Source of the DNA: Spirochaetota bacterium
GTDB lineage: Bacteria > Spirochaetota > B62-G9 > DRHN01
Assembly: GCA_011049595.1 (NCBI GenBank)
Contig: DRHN01000122.1
Span: 1-37,515 of the forward strand
DNA: 37,515 nucleotides
Reading direction: 5' to 3'
Part shown: in pieces, positions 27,484 to 35,648 of the stretch
How positions within the stretch are numbered: the first letter of the stretch is position 1
Layout: each line of letters begins with the position of its first letter
The notes under the pieces: generated by a model
Told to the model about the DNA's origin: nothing
Database searches by the model: none
Seen by the model: the letters and a program-made list of their open reading frames with translations, nothing else
Made by a program: the position numbers and the translations under genes

Positions 27484-27554
27484 TACCAATTTTCTTGTTT
27501 TTTTGGCAAGAAAATTCTTCAAATAAAGAATGCGGCTTGTCCGCATTAGGGGTC
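27484..27554 (+). repeat. Two-hairpin dispersed repeat, copy 2
   Basis: AATTTTCTTG(27488-27497)/CAAGAAAATT(27507-27516); AATGCGG(27529-27535)/CCGCATT(27541-27547); AGGGGTC at 27548-27554, just upstream of ATG 27559. Confidence 0.87.
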
Positions 27555-27558
27555 TAAA

Positions 27559-28731
27559 ATGAATCAGATAGGATCTGTTTTCAAGGAAGCAAGAAAGAAA
27601 GCGGATAAAAGTATCGAAGATGCTTCTAAAGAAACAAAGATCGCAAAAAAATATCTAATTGCCATCGAAAACGAAAATTTCGAGATCTTTCCCGGTGAGA
27701 CCTACCTTGTAGGGTTTTTACGAAACTACGCTCAATTCCTGGGACTTGACTCCGATGAGATAATACTTAAATATAAAGATTTTAAGATCCAGGAACATCC
27801 AGCACCTATTGAACAGTTAATAGCAAGGCCGAAGAGTGCTAAAAGTATCCTCCTGATCAGCATAATCATCGTAATTGCTATATCGGTTTCGCTCTACATT
27901 TATTTAACAAGGAAAAGGGGAGAGCGGCCTTTAAGCAGAATGATGAGAGAGAAAGAAAGGGAAAAACAGTCCGAACAAATAAAAGCCCCCCCTGTTCAAA
28001 TTGATGAAAATGTAATTGTGTTTGAAGAAGAGGAAATAATCAAAAATTTTGAGAAGAACGATATAATCGTATTTTTGCAACGAAATAAAAAATATACAAT
28101 ATCGATTGATTCTATAAATGAGAATCTGGGGTTTTCAATCGGTGATATACCTTTTTCACTTTCGACAGGTGAAAGGGTAGAGATCGATTTTGACAGGGAC
28201 GGGAGAAAGGATATTCTCATACGGGCCAACAGACTTGGCGAAGGTTCGGTAAATCTAACACTTAAAAAACTTTATAAATCAGAGGTTTTAGGTTCGGAAA
28301 TAAGCATATCGGAGGAAGTGGAGACATCTGAAAAAACCTACAGGCCTCCGGAAGTTGTGATAATAAGAGAAGACGACATCCTCTCAAAAATACCGGTAGC
28401 TCCAAAAACAGGTTTTACCATTATTTCAAGTTATGAAAAAACTGTTATAAATGCTCTTGTTAAGGCAAACGCAACAGCCTATTTTGCCTATGTAGTCGAT
28501 GAAAAAAATAAAGCGGAAGTACTTTTAAAAAACAGCGAAGAATTGACCATCATCTCAAAAGAGGCCTTACGCATTATGGCAGCAAATGCGAAAGGAATCG
28601 AACTTGAAATAAATAATATTCCGGTAACTCTCGGAAGAGGCGGAGAGATTGTCGCAAAAGTTATCAGATGGTATCGTGACGCTGAAAACAGCGACCTTTA
28701 TCATTTAATAATTGATGACTTGGAGAAATAA
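27559..28731 (+). CDS. rodZ: RodZ-like HTH membrane protein
   Basis: N-terminal HTH 'GSVFKEARKKADKSIEDASKETKIAKKYLIAIENENFEIFPGETYLVGFLRNYAQFLGLD', one TM, C-terminal DUF4115-like domain. Confidence 0.82.
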   Translation: MNQIGSVFKEARKKADKSIEDASKETKIAKKYLIAIENENFEIFPGETYLVGFLRNYAQFLGLDSDEIILKYKDFKIQEHPAPIEQLIARPKSAKSILLISIIIVIAISVSLYIYLTRKRGERPLSRMMREKEREKQSEQIKAPPVQIDENVIVFEEEEIIKNFEKNDIIVFLQRNKKYTISIDSINENLGFSIGDIPFSLSTGERVEIDFDRDGRKDILIRANRLGEGSVNLTLKKLYKSEVLGSEISISEEVETSEKTYRPPEVVIIREDDILSKIPVAPKTGFTIISSYEKTVINALVKANATAYFAYVVDEKNKAEVLLKNSEELTIISKEALRIMAANAKGIELEINNIPVTLGRGGEIVAKVIRWYRDAENSDLYHLIIDDLEK

Positions 28732-28800
28732 TCTGTATACACCCAGCCTTTGTTTATATGATGGGCTTTGAAATTAAAGACTCGCCAGCGTGAACAAAAT

Positions 28801-29433
28801 CTATTTCATCAACTTTTCCAGCTCGTTTCTACTCTCAATTATCTTCGAGACAAGTTTGTAATCTACTGCCTCTTTTGCCGTCAGCCAGAAATCTCTGTTT
28901 GCGTCTTTTGTTATTTTTTTTACATCATTTCCGGTTTCATTTGCAATAATACTGTTGAACTGGTCCCTTATTTTTAATATCTGGTTGGCTGTAATCTCCA
29001 GGTCCGAAGCAGGACCAACAGCACTTGTGGAAGGCTGGTGAAGCAGAAACCGCGCGTTTGGAAGCGCAAACCGTTTCCCTTTATCGCCCGCAAGATAAAT
29101 TATAATTGCGGCGCTCGCGCATAATCCGGCTGTGATGGTAACTATTGGAGGTTTAATAAATTTCAGCATATCGTATATTCCGAACCCCGAATCGGCGCTG
29201 CCTCCCTGAGAATTAATAATTACGATAATGGGTTTTTCAATATCATCTTTTTCCAGAAGTATCAGCATTGAATACAGGTTTTTTACGAGCTGTGCATCGA
29301 TTCCCTGGGAAATGATCAGTGTTCTTGTTTGGAGCAGCTCTTTAACCATGAAACCCGATTTATCCTGCTCCCCATTCTTTTCCGGTGTTTCATCATCTAA
29401 AAAGAAATTTCCAATATTTTCTGTATTTTTCAT
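28801..29433 (-). CDS. ClpP-like serine protease
   Basis: Ser region 'TITAGLCASAAIIIYLAG', His region 'ARFLLHQPS', Asp region 'DANRDFWLTAKEAVDYKLVSKI'. ORF track start at 29703 is probably too long; ATG at 29433 gives MKNTENIGNFF. Confidence 0.85.
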   Translation of the reverse strand: MKNTENIGNFFLDDETPEKNGEQDKSGFMVKELLQTRTLIISQGIDAQLVKNLYSMLILLEKDDIEKPIIVIINSQGGSADSGFGIYDMLKFIKPPIVTITAGLCASAAIIIYLAGDKGKRFALPNARFLLHQPSTSAVGPASDLEITANQILKIRDQFNSIIANETGNDVKKITKDANRDFWLTAKEAVDYKLVSKIIESRNELEKLMK

Positions 29434-29574
29434 TAAAAACTCCGAAAATAATAATATATACCAAATATAGTTAATCCGGAGGCCATATTCAATTGAAATG
29501 CTCCTTTTTATTGAAAAACTATTTTTTGGACAAATAAATTTGCATAATACCCATTGTATGTTAGAATTATAATT

Positions 29575-30759
29575 ATGGTAGAAGTCCTTCTTAAAACATT
29601 TAAAGTCGGTAAAGTAATTGACCACTACACATACATACCTGAAAATTTTATTGTTTTTGCCAAATACCAAACCCTGAATAACCGTGACGTTGAAAGAGCA
29701 CAAAAGTATTATCTTGACGAACTCTTTTATGATGAGGAAAAGCCCCCGGAATTTATAGCCCCGGAAAATACTATAGAAACTGAAGAAAAGGAATTACCCG
29801 TACAGGAAGAAAAGACCCAGTTAAAAAATAAAGAACCACAGCAAAATATGCAGCAGACAGCCGTAGAAAATAAAAAAATGGAAGTTGCGGATAAACAAAA
29901 ACAACAGATGGCCGAGACTTCGATTTATGGGAACGCGGTAGCTTTAATCCATAAGCAGTTTTTAATGGTTTCCCGCGGTGATAAAATAAAAATCGAAAGT
30001 GTTTATAAACTTTCTTCTATTATTCAAGAATATGTTTTAAAAAACCAGGTAGAAGCTCTTTTGCATGTCTCACGCGGTAGTGATAAATTCAGGATAGAGG
30101 TACACGCGTTAAATACAGCGATTTTAACGACTCTTACATCATATTATTTAAATATACGAGGAGGGGATTTAGTAAATCTGATAGCTGCGGCTCTTTTGCA
30201 CGATGTCGGGGTCCTTTTTATAAAAGATGTGAATAATACTGAAGATATTAAAAAACACACCATTTATGGATTCCAGCATCTCAAGACGATCAAAGATGTG
30301 GCTCCGTCGATAGTAATGACTGCTCTTCAGCATCATGAAAAAATCTCTGGCGACGGATATCCAAATAAAATAGCGTCAAACAACATCGAATTATCAAGTA
30401 GAATTATTTCCATCTGCGACCGGACTGACAATCAGATAAGTTATATCAAATACGGCACAGATATATCCATCCATCTCACAAAAGAAGAGTTTCTTGCGTG
30501 GAAAAAAGAAGATTTTGACCAAAATATTTTAGCGACTCTCTTTTCCTCGGTAAGCAATGTTTTTCGGCAGGAATCACTTGTACAGCTGAATAACGGTTGC
30601 CTGGCTTTAATAAAAAAATTGAATGTTAGATTTCCATTAAATCCTGTAGTTCAGGTGATAACGGACCAGTCAAGGAACAAATTAGGAGAACCTAAAATCG
30701 TCGATTTGATCAGGATCAGGAACATATGGATAAAAGGGTTTCTGAAAAGAAACGCTTAA
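29575..30759 (+). CDS. HD-GYP domain protein
   Basis: 'VHALNTAIL', 'LLHDVGVLF', 'YGFQHLK', 'HHEKISGDGYP', 'IISICDRTDN'. ATG 29575 likely start. Confidence 0.85.
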   Translation: MVEVLLKTFKVGKVIDHYTYIPENFIVFAKYQTLNNRDVERAQKYYLDELFYDEEKPPEFIAPENTIETEEKELPVQEEKTQLKNKEPQQNMQQTAVENKKMEVADKQKQQMAETSIYGNAVALIHKQFLMVSRGDKIKIESVYKLSSIIQEYVLKNQVEALLHVSRGSDKFRIEVHALNTAILTTLTSYYLNIRGGDLVNLIAAALLHDVGVLFIKDVNNTEDIKKHTIYGFQHLKTIKDVAPSIVMTALQHHEKISGDGYPNKIASNNIELSSRIISICDRTDNQISYIKYGTDISIHLTKEEFLAWKKEDFDQNILATLFSSVSNVFRQESLVQLNNGCLALIKKLNVRFPLNPVVQVITDQSRNKLGEPKIVDLIRIRNIWIKGFLKRNA

Positions 30760-30764
30760 CAGGT

Positions 30765-31736
30765 TTATATAACATCCAAAAACCACAGAACTATAAGTGC
30801 CACAAGAATTAAAAAGACAAGCCCGCCCGTTATAATTGCAATGAGCGGAAAAGATACTTCTTTTTCATGGGCCCCTTGTTGTTTCACGTCATCAACATCA
30901 GATCGGGTAGTAACTATTTCTTCATAGGTTTTCAGTTTAACACGTTCGGTTTCGATAGTTTTTCCGAAGACTCCATCCTTGAGTTTGCACAGTATCATAT
31001 ATTCATTTTGCGGGTTCTTTTTTACCTGAAGTACTTCTGCCTTAAGGGGAATAATATTTTCATCGATACGCAACCCATAGCTTTCGATGTGATAACTGGC
31101 CTTTTCGGAGTTATCTACAATTCTCACCATTATCCGATCACCTTCTTTTAATTTATAGATAGGAATACCGCTGACAGGAGCCAGAACCAGGTCAATATCA
31201 ACAATATCTCCTTTGACTGTCCGTTTCTGTTCTTGAGGAAGTTTCTTTTCTTTAGGTTCTTTTCTGTCTTTTATTATTTTATCATAATCCTGCTTAGAAA
31301 TATTCTCAGCCGCAACCTCTACAATCATATTTTTGTCCGAGAGGGGTTTGAGAAAAATTGATTGTATCAGCGAATTTACTTTAGTATGATCGTTGTGCTT
31401 CAGGTATGTTAACAGTTCATTTCCTCTATCTTTTTCCAGTGACTGCGCCAGGGTAGTCCGCAGATCAGCTGTAATATGTGCAGAAACATCTCCTTTCAAT
31501 TTAAGGTTATTCAGGTTTTCATCAAAAATATACCAGGGAACACCCGGGCTTATATCACTTATTACGCTGAAGCGTGAAGCTACGGCGCTGACATTTTCTA
31601 TTACCCTTTTTTCCTCATTCATAACAATAATGAACAGCGAGTTTATTTTAGTCTGAATTGCTTTAACCGTGCCTTTTATGATCAGATAGTTGCTATTATC
31701 TCCAGCCAAATCAGAATCGCTGTTAGGGTCCGACAT
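30765..31736 (-). CDS. Tail-anchored protein of unknown function
   Basis: 323 aa, no N-terminal signal, C-terminal TM 'FPLIAIITGGLVFLILVALIVLWFLDVI'. Confidence 0.7.
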   Translation of the reverse strand: MSDPNSDSDLAGDNSNYLIIKGTVKAIQTKINSLFIIVMNEEKRVIENVSAVASRFSVISDISPGVPWYIFDENLNNLKLKGDVSAHITADLRTTLAQSLEKDRGNELLTYLKHNDHTKVNSLIQSIFLKPLSDKNMIVEVAAENISKQDYDKIIKDRKEPKEKKLPQEQKRTVKGDIVDIDLVLAPVSGIPIYKLKEGDRIMVRIVDNSEKASYHIESYGLRIDENIIPLKAEVLQVKKNPQNEYMILCKLKDGVFGKTIETERVKLKTYEEIVTTRSDVDDVKQQGAHEKEVSFPLIAIITGGLVFLILVALIVLWFLDVI

Positions 31737-31796
31737 GATGTATCCCTCTTTTAAATCTTTCGAGAATTATGTATATTATTCCGTGAATTTTTAAGT

Positions 31797-32039
31797 AGTT
31801 CTTGGTGACAACTTCGGCCACGACTAAGTCGGGCAAGCCCGACAACTCCGGTTAAAAACCGGCGTAGTCACCAATTCACTTCATTGAGCCGTTTCACCGC
31901 GACTAATTAGTTCTATTTAACTCGTTATATTCAACTAGCTAATAACTCTGAAGTTACTTATATTATTAAAAAGCACGAATTAAGCCGGGCAAGCCCGGCA
32001 ACTCCGTGTTTTATACGGCGTGGCACGAAGAACTAATTA
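31797..32039 (+). repeat. MITE-like mosaic repeat, copy C (expanded)
   Basis: Left end AGTTCTTGGTGA (31797-31808), right end CACGAAGAACTAATTA; shares 'TTCACTTCATTGAGCCGTTTCACCGCGACTAATTAGTTCTATTTAACT' with copies A and B; two extra GC-rich two-hairpin modules. Confidence 0.85.
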
Positions 32040-32081
32040 CATTATACGAGTAAATTATCAGATTAAGGTACAATACAAATC

Positions 32082-33377
32082 ATGAAAATAAAAACATTGT
32101 TATACTTTGCAAAAAAATATCTTACGGCAAAGTGGTCTTTGATGTCAACGTTATCGATATTAATGATTTCTTTTGGCGTAATTACATTAATAGCAGTCCT
32201 GTCAATTATGAACGGGTTTCATAACACCTTTCGTACGAAAATACTCGAGACAAATACTTATCATATAATAATTCAACCAAGTTTAAGTGATCAATTTTCG
32301 TTAACTAATATTAAATCAGTTCTTAAAAAAAATAAAGATATTATTTCAGTCATTCCGTATTTTGACGGTGAGGGAATCATTAAAAGCAGATGGAGTACGA
32401 GAGGGATAATAATAAAAGCATTTCCTGAGGATGTACTCCAACAGGACAGTGGGTTTAAAAATGAAATAAAAGTTCCAAAGGGAGAGTTTGACCTCAGCGA
32501 AGATGATCACATACTGCTTGGTGAGGAACTGGCCAGAGAAATGGGTGTTTTCGTTGGAGATTTTGTATCAGTGCTGACGTTTCGCGGGGAAGATATATCT
32601 TTTTCACAGCCGGCTTTTAAAGTTTTCGAAGTTGTAGGCTATTTTAAGACAGGATACTGGGAATACGACAAAAACATGGCGTATATTTCCATCAACACTG
32701 CCTACGGTCTGTTCGGGATAGAAAAAAAAGACCTGGCTATTGGTGTAAAAATCAATAACATATCGCGGGTAGATAAAGTAGTGAACTGGATGAAAAATAA
32801 CGGGCTTGACAATTTATATATTCTCACATGGGTTGACATGAACAGGGTATTGTTTGAAGCGCTTCAAAATGAAAAGGTCGGTATAGGATTTGTTGTTATG
32901 CTGATTATTGTGAGCGGTGCTTTTAATATAATTGGATCTCTAGTTATGACCGTGATGGAGAAGCGAAAGGAAATCGGTATACTCAGGGCCCTGGGAGCAA
33001 TCCCAGCGGATATAACCAGAATATTTGTCATAGACGGCTTTTATATTGGAATATTGGGGTCAGCAACAGGTGTGTTTGTGGGCTTTTTTCTTACCTTGAA
33101 TATTGAAAAAATATTTTCTATATTCGAATCAATAGTAAACGGAATAAAAAATTTGGTATATGTGCTGTACCTCATGCCTAAAAACGCGTCTCCTTTGCCC
33201 AGGTTCGAAATTCTGTCGGACTCAATTTACTACCTCGAAGGGGTCCCGGTTGAAATACATTTCTGGGATGTTTTTATCATATCAATACTTTCAATTTTTA
33301 TCAGTATTATTGCGGCATACTATCCGGCCAAAAAAGCATCTTTAACAAAGCCGATCGATACAATAAGGTACGAATAA
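32082..33377 (+). CDS. Lipoprotein-releasing ABC transporter permease (LolC/LolE family)
   Basis: 'FAKKYLTAKWSLMSTLSILMISFGVITLIAVLSIMNGFHNTFRTKIL', 'MTVMEKRKEIGILRALGAIPADITRIFVIDGFYIGILGS'. Confidence 0.93.
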   Translation: MKIKTLLYFAKKYLTAKWSLMSTLSILMISFGVITLIAVLSIMNGFHNTFRTKILETNTYHIIIQPSLSDQFSLTNIKSVLKKNKDIISVIPYFDGEGIIKSRWSTRGIIIKAFPEDVLQQDSGFKNEIKVPKGEFDLSEDDHILLGEELAREMGVFVGDFVSVLTFRGEDISFSQPAFKVFEVVGYFKTGYWEYDKNMAYISINTAYGLFGIEKKDLAIGVKINNISRVDKVVNWMKNNGLDNLYILTWVDMNRVLFEALQNEKVGIGFVVMLIIVSGAFNIIGSLVMTVMEKRKEIGILRALGAIPADITRIFVIDGFYIGILGSATGVFVGFFLTLNIEKIFSIFESIVNGIKNLVYVLYLMPKNASPLPRFEILSDSIYYLEGVPVEIHFWDVFIISILSIFISIIAAYYPAKKASLTKPIDTIRYE

Positions 33378-33395
33378 GGAGAGTTAGCAGGTATA

Positions 33396-34100
33396 ATGGT
33401 CAATACTAATGAAATCGTTGTGAAAGTAGAAAATTTAAAAAAAATATTTCAAACAGGTGATACACATTTCACCGTGTTAAAAAACTTAAATTTAAGCGTA
33501 AAAAAAGGCGAAATAGTCACCATTGTTGGAAGAAGCGGTTCCGGCAAAAGTACATTGTTGAATTTACTAGGGGGGCTGGATAAACCAACAGAAGGAAGTA
33601 TTATCATTAAAGGAACCCGGATTGAAAACAGCGATGAAACCGCGCTATCGGAATTCAGGAACAAGCATGTTGGGTTTATATTCCAATTTCATCATTTATT
33701 GCCGGAATTTACAGTTCTTGAAAATGTAATGATGCCGTATATAATCGGAAGATCAACCAGGAGTGGCGTTCATGATAAATCTTTGGAATTATTGCGATTA
33801 ATGCGAATCTTTGAAAAAAAGGACCTGAAACCAAATAAATTGTCCGGCGGGGAAAGTCAACGTGTCGCGATAGCGCGGGCTCTGATAAATGACCCTGAAA
33901 TAATCCTGGCAGATGAACCTACAGGAAATCTTGATCTGGAGACTGCAGAGATAATAAAAGGGCTCCTGTTTGATATAGTAAAAAAATTCGATCATACCAT
34001 GATTATCGTCACACATAACGATACAATTGTAAAGGATGCCGATTCGGTTTATCAGCTCAAGTACGGGGCGTTAAATAACTTGATTGATCATGTTAATTAG
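33396..34100 (+). CDS. lolD: LolD-like ABC transporter ATP-binding protein
   Basis: Walker A 'GRSGSGKSTLLNLLGGLDKPTEGS', signature 'KLSGGESQRVAIARAL', 'ILADEPTGNLD'. Confidence 0.94.
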   Translation: MVNTNEIVVKVENLKKIFQTGDTHFTVLKNLNLSVKKGEIVTIVGRSGSGKSTLLNLLGGLDKPTEGSIIIKGTRIENSDETALSEFRNKHVGFIFQFHHLLPEFTVLENVMMPYIIGRSTRSGVHDKSLELLRLMRIFEKKDLKPNKLSGGESQRVAIARALINDPEIILADEPTGNLDLETAEIIKGLLFDIVKKFDHTMIIVTHNDTIVKDADSVYQLKYGALNNLIDHVN

Positions 34101-34135
34101 ATTATATTTAGTGAAGGTATTAGGAATTGGATCCG

Positions 34136-34630
34136 ATGATCTGTCAGGAATGTCAAAAAAAAGATGCTCTGTTTCACATCCCCAAGATAATCAACAGCGA
34201 AATTGGGTATATTCATCTATGTAAAGTTTGTGCCAATAAAAATAATTTACATGAAATAGCGAACGGATTAGATGATAAACTGAATTTCTTGCTTGAAGGC
34301 CTCCTTACATCCCGTAAAGGTAATAAAAAAGGTACTTCACCCGGTTTAAAATGCACTGTCTGTAAAACAACTCTAAAGGATTTTCAAAAGGATAAAATAT
34401 TGGGCTGTTCGAGTTGTTACGAGGTTTTTTCAGATTACCTTTTAAAAAACGCTGACAGTGGCGGGGCGGTTTACACAAGACAGCAACCGGATGTTGAGCT
34501 GCCGAAACGATTGAACCTTTATAAAAAAGAATTAAATAAAGCAGTTGAAAAAGAAGATTTTGAAAAAGCTGCAGTATTAAGGGATAAAATTAATAAATGT
34601 GAAAATGAGGGAATCTTCCGTGACAATTGA
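34136..34630 (+). CDS. mcsA: McsA-like zinc-finger/UVR-motif protein
   Basis: CQEC...CKVC and CTVC...CSSC zinc-finger pairs; C-terminal UVR '[29 protein letters not shown]'; followed by mcsB and clpC. Confidence 0.88.
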   Translation: MICQECQKKDALFHIPKIINSEIGYIHLCKVCANKNNLHEIANGLDDKLNFLLEGLLTSRKGNKKGTSPGLKCTVCKTTLKDFQKDKILGCSSCYEVFSDYLLKNADSGGAVYTRQQPDVELPKRLNLYKKELNKAVEKEDFEKAAVLRDKINKCENEGIFRDN

Positions 34631-35648
34631 GGAACTTGCACAGAGTGAAGGAATCTGGAATTCCATGACAAAAGACAATTCTAATATTGTTCTAAAAAGC
34701 AGTTTAAAATTTTTCAGAAACGTGGAAGGGTACTCTTTTTCTCATAAATTAATAAAAAAGGATAAGGAAAAAGTTTGTAAAACCATTCTGGAAAACCTTG
34801 TGGGTAATGACAACCTGACGGACCTTTCTATTTACAGGCTAAAAGAGATTTCCTCTTTTGATAAAAATATCTTTGTGGAAAGAAATATTTTAACAAAGGA
34901 TAAAGACGATAACAGCACACTTGTTCTGTCTCATGATCAATACAATTATTTCATTCTGTGTGACAAAGACCATATAGAATATGTCACCCATAAATCCGGT
35001 TTACACTTTAACGACATTTATATGGATGGAAAAAAAGTTATCTTAGATATAGAAAATAGGATCAAGTTTTCCTTCTCGAGAGCATTCGGGTATCTTACGG
35101 CAAATCCTGACAATTCCGGCTCCGGTCTGGAAATGATCCTGACGGTGCATTTACCCGGCTTGATCTTTTCAAGCAAAATAAATGAGGTGATATTCGAGCT
35201 TGAGAAGCAGGGTATGGGTGTGAGAAGCAGCTGGGTTGACGGGTATTACGAGATTTTTAATAAATATTCAAAAGGCCTGGTTGAAAAGGATGTTTTTAAA
35301 CATTCTCTGGACAGTTTTAAGCAGGTAATTCGGTATGAAAGAGAAAACAGGGAAAATGAATATGCTTTGAACAGGAGCCTGATTGAGGATAAAGTGTGGA
35401 GAAGCTACGGCATATTACTGTCTTCAAGGCTAATTTCGATATATGAAGCCTTTGATCTGCTGTCATATCTCCGGCTCGGAATAGGTCTTGGGACCATTAA
35501 TTATCTTAAAATAAAGGATATCAACCTTCTGCTCTTTTTTATACAGGATTTTCACCTGAAAAAAAGATATAATATAGATAACGAAAACCAGAATTTGGAA
35601 GAAGTCAGGGCGCAATACTTAAGAGACTATCTAAAAGAGGTAATGTGA
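34599..35648 (+). CDS. mcsB: McsB-like phosphagen kinase family protein, catalytic motifs degenerate (putative pseudokinase)
   Basis: Scaffold conserved ('[36 protein letters not shown]', '[38 protein letters not shown]'), position between mcsA and clpC; catalytic motifs altered (see findings). Confidence 0.87.
   Translation: MKMRESSVTIEELAQSEGIWNSMTKDNSNIVLKSSLKFFRNVEGYSFSHKLIKKDKEKVCKTILENLVGNDNLTDLSIYRLKEISSFDKNIFVERNILTKDKDDNSTLVLSHDQYNYFILCDKDHIEYVTHKSGLHFNDIYMDGKKVILDIENRIKFSFSRAFGYLTANPDNSGSGLEMILTVHLPGLIFSSKINEVIFELEKQGMGVRSSWVDGYYEIFNKYSKGLVEKDVFKHSLDSFKQVIRYERENRENEYALNRSLIEDKVWRSYGILLSSRLISIYEAFDLLSYLRLGIGLGTINYLKIKDINLLLFFIQDFHLKKRYNIDNENQNLEEVRAQYLRDYLKEVM

Noticed and set aside
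29434-29703. N-terminal extension of the ClpP-like ORF in the track
   Set aside because: Extension (MCSFNVTVIQGLVFGKNN...) is low-quality and overlaps the divergent HD-GYP gene start; ATG at 29433 gives a normal ClpP N-terminus.
31797-32039. CRISPR-like array from repeated palindromes
   Set aside because: Only two degenerate modules, no regular spacers and no cas genes.
34599-35648. mcsB as a pseudogene
   Set aside because: Uninterrupted full-length ORF with conserved scaffold and tight translational coupling; substitutions concentrate at catalytic sites, which fits functional repurposing better than decay.
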